Shown here in pieces: positions 10,001-16,090 of a stretch of DNA of 20,996 nucleotides. Numbering within the stretch: the stretch's first letter is position 1; each line of letters starts with the position of its first letter. The position numbers were made by a program, and so were the translations under genes. The notes under the pieces were generated by a model. That model saw only the letters and a list, made by a program, of their open reading frames with translations. It searched no databases and was not told the DNA's origin. Source of the DNA: Draconibacterium sp. (GTDB lineage Bacteria; Bacteroidota; Bacteroidia; Bacteroidales; Prolixibacteraceae); NCBI GenBank assembly GCA_015493625.1, contig WGCT01000564.1, positions 1-20,996 on the forward strand, written 5' to 3'.

Positions 10001-11882
10001 CTTTAAACGGTGTGTCTTTATAATTTAAACTATCTATTGAAAAGTCAAGCAGTGCCGTACCTTTCTGTAAATTAGTGCCATTAAGTTTTCCGTTTAGTTT
10101 GAACGAGATACTGTTTAATCCCACACGAGAAATTGTATTTAAATGATGGGCCGATGCGCTTAAATCTATGGTATAATAGTCTTTGTTGGTATTTGCTGCA
10201 ATATTATTTATGGTAACATTTCCAATATTCGATTCTATTTTCCCTTTGAACGAATAATTGTTGTTCGTTTCATGCAAACGTCCGTTAACTAGTAAAAAAT
10301 TGGGAAAAGATATGGTTGAATCGGTTGGCAAATTAGCCGTAATTTTCTCGAAATTGTTTTTCGAAATCAGAAGTTTCTCAAGGTTCAATTGCAATTTCGA
10401 TTGGATAGAATCTTGCGTGTTTACAACTCTTCCGTTTGCAATAAAAAGGATAGAGTCGAGCAGTTGAGCTCTTATGCTTTCAATGTTAATTAAACTTGGT
10501 GTACCGTTAATTTTTGTGCTTAATTTAAATTTGCTGTTTTTTGCTTTCCCCGATAAATATTCAATATTATTCAGGTTGTAAAAGGTGTTAAAATCGTTAA
10601 GATTATTGCTTTTAACATCAATGACTGCATCAAACCATTCTCTTCCTTTATCGAAAAAAAGAGGGTGGAGCGTTGTTTTAAGCTTAAAATTATATTTTCC
10701 GTTTTCCGTCTCAATATTTAGTTTGTTTACTGTAAAAACCGAATCTCTCTGGCCAATATCGGTTTCTAAACGGATAACGTTCAATCCCGACTTCTCTTTA
10801 AAGCTCAAGTTATCGGTTCTAATTTTAAGTGTGTGTGTATTCATAAAAAAATTAGAAATGACACCTGAGATATCGGACATCTGGAGGTGATAAAAATTAA
10901 ACAGGTCGGTTGTATCAGGTTGGTCGGTAAAATCGATACTGAATTTTAGGTTGTCTGCATCGGCTTTATTAAAGTCGACGCCCCAGAGTTGGAGTGGTTC
11001 GGCAACCTGTTCGGGAATAAATGTAAAGGCAACATTTCCATTGGTCGTGCCTTTATCGAAAAAAACGTGCCGGTGCCAAACATCAACCAAAATGTCGTTT
11101 GCTTTTACTTTCTCACCGTCGATAAACAGTAGCATTCCACCAACCGAATCGGAATAGTTAATTTTAACTTCATTTAAATCTACGTTTTCAATAAGAATAT
11201 TAGCCATTTTAAACGCACCTGTATCAATTAGTGCCATTTCGGGGGAGGTAAGCGATTTGTATCCGATTGTCAATTTCGAGGCGTTGAGGTTTTTTATCGA
11301 AATAATAGAATCTGAATTTATATAACCCAAATCGATGTCCATTTTCCCAATGTCGAGAATTAGTTCAAATCCGGTGCTGTCATCGTTTCTGTATTTGTAG
11401 TAACAATTTTTAATCGACAACCGATTAATTGCAATGTCCCACGGCGAGGACTTGGAACTGTTCTCTGCTTCCGGTAAATTGTTTGTGTCCGGTTCTGCAT
11501 TGGCAAATAGTTTGTCGAAATCGCCGTAACTGTTAACTAATCCTATTTTCTGAATGTCTATTTTGTGTTTAAAAAGAGGAAAAAGATTTATGTTCACCGA
11601 AAAATCATTCAAATAAAAAAGGGTGTCGGCAGCATTTATTTTTGTAATTAAAATATTTTTTATTGCCAACTCTTTGGGGAGTTTTAAATAAAAATTGCCT
11701 ATGGAAACAGTTGCATTTAACCGGGAAGAAAGGGATGTTGCTATTTTTTGCTTTATTTTGTTCTGGATGGCAGGTATTTGAATGGTAAGCTTAAAAACAA
11801 GTACTAGCAAGAAAATTGTAACGAAAAATATTCCGCCAAGTTTTACTGCTTTTTTAAAAATTGTTTTATAGTTTATTTGCAC
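7038..11882 (-). CDS. tamB: TamB: inner-membrane-anchored translocation/assembly module subunit
   Basis: Protein of 1614 residues of the TamB/AsmA-like family. These are long periplasm-spanning beta-helical grooves that partner TamA or TamL and are linked to outer-membrane protein assembly and lipid transport between membranes. A single N-terminal transmembrane helix (about residues 15-34) is followed by more than 1500 residues of beta-strand-rich sequence with recurring DI.N.N and L.L..K patterns. The C-terminal roughly 450 residues correspond to the conserved TamB (DUF490) domain. The start is a GTG at 11882 with no nearby in-frame ATG. The gene directly precedes tamL with a 5-base gap, the expected operon order. 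It is somewhat longer than E. coli TamB (about 1260 residues), as is usual in Bacteroidota. Confidence 0.9.
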   Translation of the reverse strand: MQINYKTIFKKAVKLGGIFFVTIFLLVLVFKLTIQIPAIQNKIKQKIATSLSSRLNATVSIGNFYLKLPKELAIKNILITKINAADTLFYLNDFSVNINLFPLFKHKIDIQKIGLVNSYGDFDKLFANAEPDTNNLPEAENSSKSSPWDIAINRLSIKNCYYKYRNDDSTGFELILDIGKMDIDLGYINSDSIISIKNLNASKLTIGYKSLTSPEMALIDTGAFKMANILIENVDLNEVKINYSDSVGGMLLFIDGEKVKANDILVDVWHRHVFFDKGTTNGNVAFTFIPEQVAEPLQLWGVDFNKADADNLKFSIDFTDQPDTTDLFNFYHLQMSDISGVISNFFMNTHTLKIRTDNLSFKEKSGLNVIRLETDIGQRDSVFTVNKLNIETENGKYNFKLKTTLHPLFFDKGREWFDAVIDVKSNNLNDFNTFYNLNNIEYLSGKAKNSKFKLSTKINGTPSLINIESIRAQLLDSILFIANGRVVNTQDSIQSKLQLNLEKLLISKNNFEKITANLPTDSTISFPNFLLVNGRLHETNNNYSFKGKIESNIGNVTINNIAANTNKDYYTIDLSASAHHLNTISRVGLNSISFKLNGKLNGTNLQKGTALLDFSIDSLNYKDTPFKAISFSSKLDSGKLNIALNSNDKKLLFNLLATGNISDQQKKLALNLKAKHFDIESLALVPDAKSVEGEANTTIDFNSTHNFSVSTNLTGVRFTLTDSTFNIPDSKFIIKNGTGKSSIEMTSQYNNISFAMDEDITQIPVIYDNLRNHYLTDSTKNEAIPLLLPSFKVNSVIDYQDVFTKMMTKNLPPFSKIDINGNYSRTLKNGFLTLDIADVNSFNSHIDNTTASIKINPEKLNFKLALNKIHNTYINGELVFKGRFENSALESELSFTDLNSIKYFNIHTKLHKADNKTIVNIKPDSIIFNYNLWNIATKNQITISPETVQFDNVNLTSDKQKIIVHSDKSGENTSIKIKDFSFGSIDNLLNIDSLLTGIINANINIAQQQTSPQIDGDLSITNLQVFDINMGNLEIPEFKYTSNGFAINSSVKSNYIDISANGNYFTHSEGDAFDLSMNINQINLNQLKYLLNDLTYDLGGVLNGKLKITGDESHPNVNGNLNFKKTTVGIKALNRRFKMENEQVSVVENKIQFNKFKIKNDENYGAEIDGTVAFDSAMNIQPNLQITTQDMVLMNSKEEDNELLYGLLKAQANLSLTSKNNKLLLNSNLNIDGKTNITYTIPEQLVLNNSKGIVKFTKFKNDSVPVRDLIDSATFYHNNLFEKIHSTVEIGNGTKIKFYFEKDGEDFLEAKIKGTLDYFSTEEDNAISGRIDIDKGNLHYSIPMVKVKDFVLEPNSYIKMSDKITVPYLNLIASTEIRASTDGLIPDYNKVLTFKILLQLVGDLNDLKMKFDISTVTTDAIVSSRLAQLSDKERNINALNLMIRGSFLLNTKGNSLIGSTDMLDAQIDKFYANQLNQIISDNIHFVDLKFDVQSYFDVNSSSQYVFHRDLYFNVGKSMFGDRAKINYKGNIGAWSSQETLQSNSQFVQNELELEVKLTKDGAYRGVFFMKNKYEGLLEGELIETGGGIRIRKKYDSIKDIFKRKEPKQKELKNK

Positions 11883-12256
11883 AAAAAATCGCTTTATTAT
11901 TTAGGTTTCAGATTGTATATACAGTTAACAGCCGTTTTTGTTTAATCCTATATTAATTTTCGTTGTTTAACTTATTGCTGCTAATTTAGACATATTTACA
12001 AAATAACCTTTTTTTTTAGCGACGAAATCCAGATACAGGAAGTTCCCAGATGTAGGAAGTTAATATTTGAGTAAATGTGGTTACACTTGCCGAACAGGAT
12101 AAAACCTGGCTTTGCGCAAGCTTTTGGTCATCCATTTTTATTGCGCTGAAAAAATTTGTGATTTTAGGGTGTGAAATTTCTGTTGTTAATAAAAAAATGG
12201 TGATTAAAAACCATATTTAATTATCTTTGGTCGAACTTCAGTGGTTAAGTTAGAAT
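11883..12256. promoter_or_regulatory. Divergent promoter region between tamB and dnaX
   Basis: This 374-base gap separates the divergent tamB and dnaX genes and holds no credible gene. For dnaX, TATCTTTG at 12222-12229 matches TAnnTTTG, 28 bases before the ATG, but no -33 element is obvious. A small inverted repeat (ATGGT at 12197-12201, ACCAT at 12210-12214) lies just upstream of that box. For tamB only a poor match is seen (TTATTTTG on the minus strand, about 12000-12007). The region also contains a palindrome TTGCGCAA at 12112-12119, with TTGCGC repeated at 12141-12146, and the tandem repeat listed separately. The nine T at 12009-12017 follow no hairpin. Confidence 0.55.
12029..12061. repeat. 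Tandem direct repeat, 16-base units with 17-base period
   Basis: Two copies of CCAGATacAGGAAGTT (12029-12044, and 12046-12061 with gt in place of ac) match at 14 of 16 positions. They lie about 195-228 bases before dnaX and 147-179 bases before tamB. They may be paired protein-binding sites or simply a small duplication; nothing in the sequence decides which. Confidence 0.6.
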
Positions 12257-13360
12257 ATGGAAAATTTTATTGTTTCAGCACGAAAATACAGGCCCGATAC
12301 ATTTGAATCGGTAATTGCACAAAAGGCAATAACTAACACGTTAAAGAATGCAATAAAGAGCAATCAACTTGCTCATGCATATTTGTTTTGTGGGCCGCGT
12401 GGCGTTGGAAAAACAACCTGTGCACGTATTTTTGCAAAAACCATAAATTGCAGTAATTTAACTTCCGAAACAGAAGCTTGTAACGAGTGCGAATCGTGTG
12501 TTTCGTTTAACAGCAGCCGCTCATTTAATATTCACGAATTGGATGCTGCTTCGAATAATTCAGTCGACGATATTCGGAATCTGACCGATCAAGTTCGTAT
12601 TCCTCCGCAAATGGGGAGATATAGTGTGTATATTATCGACGAGGTTCATATGCTGTCGGCGCAAGCTTTTAATGCATTTCTAAAAACACTTGAAGAGCCG
12701 CCAAATCATGCAATATTTATTTTGGCAACCACCGAAAAACATAAAATAATACCAACCATTTTATCGCGGTGTCAGATTTTTGATTTTAACCGGATTGGAG
12801 TTTCCGACATCACTTCGCATCTCGAATATGTTGCTAAAAGCGAAGGTGTTGAGGTTGAAAGTGAGGGGCTGAATGTGATTGCGCAAAAGGCCGACGGTGC
12901 AATGCGCGATGCACTCTCTATTTTCGATCAGATTGTAAGTTTCTCGGGAAAAAAAGTTACTTACAAAGATGTAATTACCAACCTGAATGTGTTGGATTAC
13001 GATTACTATTTCAAACTGGTCGACCAATTCTTAAAAAACGATGTTACTCAAGTATTGTTAACATTCGACGATATTTTAAGTCACGGTTTCGATGGTCACC
13101 ATTTTATTAATGGCCTGAGTAACCATTTTCGCGATTTGCTGGTTTGTAAAGACCCTGCAACAGTACAACTTTTAGAGGTTGGCGGCGAAATAAAAGAACG
13201 GTATAAACAGCAGGCCGGGTTGGCCGGCAGTGGCTTTTTGCTCGATGCATTGCAAATTAGTAACGAGTGCGATTACCAATATAAATTAAGTCAGAACAAA
13301 CGGCTGCTGGTTGAATTGGCAATAATTAGGATAGCACAGCTGACCTTAAAAAAAAAATAG
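12257..13360 (+). CDS. dnaX: DNA polymerase III gamma subunit (0-frame product of dnaX)
   Basis: AAA+ ATPase subunit of the clamp loader, which opens and places the sliding clamp at replication forks. The 0-frame gives 367 residues. Visible are Walker A GPRGVGKT (46-53), a zinc-binding set C65, C75, C78, C81, Walker B YIIDEVHM (125-132), sensor 1 ATTE (157-160), the SRC arginine finger (170-172), and the helical domain III ending in LLVELAIIRIAQL. The frame then reads TTA AAA AAA AAA TAG, so it stops straight after three lysines, at the boundary between the clamp-loader core and the tau-specific region. This matches the position where E. coli makes gamma. As a clamp-loader subunit this product would be complete. 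The ATG at 12257 is preceded by a -7-like box. Confidence 0.93.
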   Translation: MENFIVSARKYRPDTFESVIAQKAITNTLKNAIKSNQLAHAYLFCGPRGVGKTTCARIFAKTINCSNLTSETEACNECESCVSFNSSRSFNIHELDAASNNSVDDIRNLTDQVRIPPQMGRYSVYIIDEVHMLSAQAFNAFLKTLEEPPNHAIFILATTEKHKIIPTILSRCQIFDFNRIGVSDITSHLEYVAKSEGVEVESEGLNVIAQKADGAMRDALSIFDQIVSFSGKKVTYKDVITNLNVLDYDYYFKLVDQFLKNDVTQVLLTFDDILSHGFDGHHFINGLSNHFRDLLVCKDPATVQLLEVGGEIKERYKQQAGLAGSGFLLDALQISNECDYQYKLSQNKRLLVELAIIRIAQLTLKKK

Positions 13361-13382
13361 TTGACACATCGGAGAACGATGT
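13348..13382 (+). promoter_or_regulatory. dnaX: Probable recoding (-1 frameshift) site in dnaX
   Basis: Ten A (13348-13357) form a slippery run containing A AAA AAA, directly followed by the 0-frame TAG at 13358. Eight bases after the run begins a perfect 6-bp hairpin, ACATCG at 13366-13371 and CGATGT at 13377-13382, with loop GAGAA. A slippery run, a stop and a hairpin at this spacing is the E. coli dnaX layout. A Shine-Dalgarno-like AGGA at 13328-13331 is further upstream than the roughly 10 bases used in E. coli, so it may not contribute. RNA polymerase slippage on the A run, as in Thermus dnaX, is an alternative mechanism. Confidence 0.7.
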
Positions 13383-13992
13383 TTTGGAACCTATTTTTTC
13401 AGGAAAAGATTTACCCGAAGAGAGCACTACAAAAGAGAAAGTTGTTACTCAAACACCGCAGGCACCTGTTCGTAATGAACCTGAGCACCAGAAGCGCATT
13501 GTAAAACGAACGCCAAAAGCAATTCATACCCCATCGATAAAAGCGGCATTGAAAGGCGAATTTAAAGACGAAAAAGAGACTGTTTCTGCAATCGACCAGT
13601 TTAAGCAGCATACAAAAGCCGACGAAACCGAAGAGTTTACTGCTGCCGATTTAACTGTAAAGTGGAAAGAATATTTGGTGCGGCTCGATGATCGTCCTAA
13701 TTTACAGGCAACACTATCGAATGTCCCTGAACTAAAAGAGAATGCACAATTGTATTTGGAACTCGATAATTCCATTCAAAACGAATTAGTAAATTCGATT
13801 AAACCGCAGTTGGTTTCGTTTCTGCGCCGCGAGCTGAAAAACTCGAAAATAGAACTGGTAACAAAAGTTGCCGAGAAAGTGAAAAATAAAATTATTTATA
13901 CCGACACCGATAAATTTGAAGCGATGGCTAAGAAAAATCCCAGTCTTATAAAACTAAAACAGAAGTTTAATCTTGATTTTGGCGAAGTTTAA
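13357..13992 (+). CDS. dnaX: Tau-specific C-terminal part of dnaX, read after a -1 frameshift
   Basis: This frame continues dnaX one base back relative to the gamma frame. Shifting on the A run gives a joined protein of 578 residues (367 plus 211), a usual length for Bacteroidota DnaX. The first part is a low-complexity charged linker (about 13357-13650). It is followed by a conserved tau domain starting at WKEYLVRLDDRP and ending in FEAMAKKNPSLIKLKQKFNLDF, typical of Bacteroidota tau C-termini. That domain should contact the polymerase alpha subunit. No good start codon sits at its head; the TTG at 13384 has no supporting signal. It is therefore made by recoding, or the split is a sequencing error or mutation in the A run. 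Confidence 0.85.
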   Translation: MVDTSENDVLEPIFSGKDLPEESTTKEKVVTQTPQAPVRNEPEHQKRIVKRTPKAIHTPSIKAALKGEFKDEKETVSAIDQFKQHTKADETEEFTAADLTVKWKEYLVRLDDRPNLQATLSNVPELKENAQLYLELDNSIQNELVNSIKPQLVSFLRRELKNSKIELVTKVAEKVKNKIIYTDTDKFEAMAKKNPSLIKLKQKFNLDFGEV

Positions 13993-14021
13993 ATTTTAAC
14001 CTGAACTATTTTTAACCTGTT

Positions 14022-14564
14022 CTATTCCAACTCCTTTTCGAAAAAACTAAAATTTACTTTCCCGTAGTTTCTAATCTCCTTAAAACAGTTGTGTTTCGAA
14101 AAATTAAACTCTTTTGGATGTTCTAAAATAAAAAGTCCGTTTGGAGCAAGAATACCGGCATTAAGAATTGTGTCGGGGACATTCTCAAAGTTGCGAAGAT
14201 TAAATGGAGGATCGGCAAAAATAAAATTGAAATGAATTGGGCAGGTTTTTAAAAACCTGAAAACATCGGATTTAAATACTGTGGCGTTTTCAATTTTTAA
14301 TGTATCAATTACTTCTGTAATAAACCGGTAATGGTTAACGTCTGCCTCAACAAGGGTTGCCTCTTTACAGCCGCGGCTTAAAAACTCGTACCCCATACTT
14401 CCGGTTCCCGAAAAGAGGTCGAGTACCGTTTTATCTTCAAAATTATAACGGTTCTCGAGAATATTAAATAGCCCCTCCTTCGCAATATCGGTTGTAGGTC
14501 GTGCCTTAAACTTTTTATTCGGTCTAAAAATTCGTCCGCTGTATTTTCCTCCAACAATTCTCAT
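14022..14564 (-). CDS. rsmD: 16S rRNA (guanine-966 N2)-methyltransferase RsmD
   Basis: SAM-dependent methyltransferase of 180 residues that would methylate N2 of G966 in 16S rRNA during small-subunit assembly. It starts with the family signature MRIVGGKYSGR and then RPTTDIAKEGLFNIL. The SAM-binding motif I VLDLFSGTG is at about 47-55, the acidic motif VEAD at 72-75, and the catalytic motif FADPPF at 116-121, which fits base N-methylation. The length is typical. The ATG at 14564 lies 13 bases after the DUF3822 gene, and the gene converges on dnaX with a 29-base gap that holds no convincing terminator, only a 10-base direct repeat TTTTAACCTG (13994-14003 and 14010-14019). Confidence 0.92.
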   Translation of the reverse strand: MRIVGGKYSGRIFRPNKKFKARPTTDIAKEGLFNILENRYNFEDKTVLDLFSGTGSMGYEFLSRGCKEATLVEADVNHYRFITEVIDTLKIENATVFKSDVFRFLKTCPIHFNFIFADPPFNLRNFENVPDTILNAGILAPNGLFILEHPKEFNFSKHNCFKEIRNYGKVNFSFFEKELE

Positions 14565-14577
14565 TTAGCTAACCTTT

Positions 14578-15360
14578 TTATATATTTTCTTTTTTAACCC
14601 CCAGAAACGATACCAGTTGAAGGTTTTGAATGGTTGAAAAATAGGGGAGAAGAGCTTTTTCTGTTTCTAAATATTTCTCTTCGGTTTCGGTAATAAACAA
14701 TTCTGTTTCTGCCGGTTTTATATTGTGTTGTTTTAAAATAGAAAGTACGTAAAAAACAACATCGGTTTCGTGTGCCATTTTAAAACTGTTGGCAAGCAAT
14801 ATTTTACTTGGTGTAAAAAGTATTGTGAAAAAGCTGTTTTTGTTAAAAAGCAAAATTATTCCGTACTCTTTTTTTATCTCAGGAATATGATTTAAAATTG
14901 TTTTTATCGGATGAATAATTTCGCACTCTCCAATTTTATCCTGAATAACTTTGTTTAATCCCTCGGGAAGTGTAAATAGTAGCCGGGTTTTAAATTTACT
15001 AACGCTGTTTACTGCAATTTCAGTTTGCTCATTCTCGTTATACAACAAATTTGTGATTTCTGTTTTTAATGTCTCTTCGAAATACTCCTCCGGAACAAGA
15101 GAAAAACCTTCGGCAAAAACAATTATACTTGTTTTTCTGAATGGTTTTTGCAGAATGTCTTCCGACTCAATCCATTCGGCAAAGTGGCGCGAAATTAGCC
15201 TGCTGCTACTTATTTTTTGCTGAATAGTCTTCGATGCAACCGGTTGATTGTTTGAAAGGATTAAAAAAGAAAATCCATCCGGGCGAACCCGAATGGATAA
15301 TATATATTCATATGTTTTTTCTATATCGAACAACGAGGTGTCGGTCGCTAATTTATGCAT
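14578..15360 (-). CDS. DUF3822-family protein, possibly ASKHA-fold
   Basis: Cytoplasmic-looking protein of 260 residues with no signal peptide or membrane helix; function not established. It begins TDTSLFDIEKTYEYILSIRV, characteristic of the Bacteroidota DUF3822 family, which commonly lies next to rsmD. The layout of an N-terminal D....F...YEYILSIRV..DGFSFLIL strand pair and a later IILLFNKNSFFTILF...ILLANSF unit, followed by a helix and then ETELFITE, recalls actin-like ATPase folds such as PilM. This is my reading of the pattern, and I see no clear nucleotide-binding motif. It is the middle gene of an operon: 5 bases after the pilin-like gene, 13 bases before rsmD. Confidence 0.75.
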   Translation of the reverse strand: MHKLATDTSLFDIEKTYEYILSIRVRPDGFSFLILSNNQPVASKTIQQKISSSRLISRHFAEWIESEDILQKPFRKTSIIVFAEGFSLVPEEYFEETLKTEITNLLYNENEQTEIAVNSVSKFKTRLLFTLPEGLNKVIQDKIGECEIIHPIKTILNHIPEIKKEYGIILLFNKNSFFTILFTPSKILLANSFKMAHETDVVFYVLSILKQHNIKPAETELFITETEEKYLETEKALLPYFSTIQNLQLVSFLGVKKENI

Positions 15361-15365
15361 TTGTT

Positions 15366-15998
15366 TTACTCCCAGTTACCTGCATTGTTAACCGTTTCGG
15401 TAAGCGAACCAACTCGTAGTCCGGGGTACTTTTCGTTCGTTCTCGCCCGGTCGTTTAAGTTAATAACCAGTTGCCGGTCGAGCCCTCGCAGAATAACGTT
15501 GTTATGTGCTTTGGCTTCAAATACCGGAACTTTAATTCCCGACCCTGTAACAATAACTGTTGCGCCTAAATGAAACTCGCTGGGTTCTCCGGGTACCGGA
15601 ACAAATTTTAAATTTTTAGCATCGAACGTTTTTGGGAAAACCGATCCTAAAACACTTTCGCGAATAGTATCTCTAATAATTAATCCCATCTTAATTGCTT
15701 TTTTCCTGCTAATTCCTGCATCCATCATACTATCGGTTAGCTGACCAATCTTACGAATATTCCTTACCGAGTCGGTAAGAACAAAATTAATTAGTGTATC
15801 CCAGCTTCCTGTAAATTTACCATAAACATCTTTGTATGCGATCTCAGCTTTTCTAATGTCTTTCAATTTGTTTACTGTAGCTTCGTAACGCGCTTTTTTC
15901 GCTTTTTCGAACTTAATAGGGCGATTAACGCTCTGAAAGATAAAATAGGTAATTACAATTGCAGCAATAACAAGTAAAATTTGTAATACGGTTCTCAT
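15366..15998 (-). CDS. Conserved Bacteroidota membrane-anchored protein with pilin-like N-terminus
   Basis: Protein of 210 residues, function unknown, from the ATG at 15998. It has an N-terminal transmembrane helix (about residues 3-21) with almost no cytoplasmic residues before it. A charged helix follows (KFEKAKKARYEATVNKLKDI), then IRKAEIAYKDVYGKFTGSWDTL. That order resembles type IV pilins and pseudopilins, where the membrane helix runs on into a helix ending near Y...GKYP..L..L. No prepilin peptidase site (G before F-T-L-x-E) is visible. An in-frame TTG at 16037 is rejected as start because it lies inside the -7 box. It is the first gene of an operon with DUF3822 and rsmD. I recall similar proteins next to these genes in other Bacteroidales. 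Confidence 0.7.
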   Translation of the reverse strand: MRTVLQILLVIAAIVITYFIFQSVNRPIKFEKAKKARYEATVNKLKDIRKAEIAYKDVYGKFTGSWDTLINFVLTDSVRNIRKIGQLTDSMMDAGISRKKAIKMGLIIRDTIRESVLGSVFPKTFDAKNLKFVPVPGEPSEFHLGATVIVTGSGIKVPVFEAKAHNNVILRGLDRQLVINLNDRARTNEKYPGLRVGSLTETVNNAGNWE

Positions 15999-16034
15999 TT
16001 TTATAATTTTAATAAGTATATTTCTAGTTGCTTG

Positions 16035-16042
16035 CAAATTTA
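16035..16042 (-). promoter_or_regulatory. -7 box for the pilin-like/DUF3822/rsmD operon
   Basis: Minus-strand TAAATTTG is an exact match to the Bacteroidota -7 consensus TAnnTTTG, 36 bases before the ATG at 15998. It implies a leader of roughly 30 bases and excludes the TTG codon at 16037 as a start. On the plus strand a weaker box, TAGCTTCG at 16058-16065, could serve the divergent helicase gene, with a TTG at 16032-16034 placed 23 bases upstream of it. Confidence 0.5.
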
Positions 16043-16090
16043 TAAAAAAAAATAAATTAGCTTCGTTTACCGAAAGTTATTTTACCGAGT

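Noticed and set aside
12009..12017. Nine T suggesting a terminator in the tamB-dnaX gap
   Set aside because: No hairpin precedes it, and the flanking genes diverge, so no transcript should end there.
12112..12146. Inverted repeat GCGCAA and TTGCGC as a hairpin
   Set aside because: Only six pairs across a 21-base loop, with no U run; better described as a palindrome with a repeated half, and too weak for its own feature.
12257..13992. dnaX as a broken pseudogene
   Set aside because: Both parts keep all expected motifs, and the break is exactly at an A run with a hairpin and the gamma/tau boundary, so recoding or a homopolymer error is more likely than decay.
15999..16037. TTG start at 16037 for the pilin-like protein
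   Set aside because: The codon is inside the exact -7 consensus box. The ATG at 15998 directly precedes the membrane helix.
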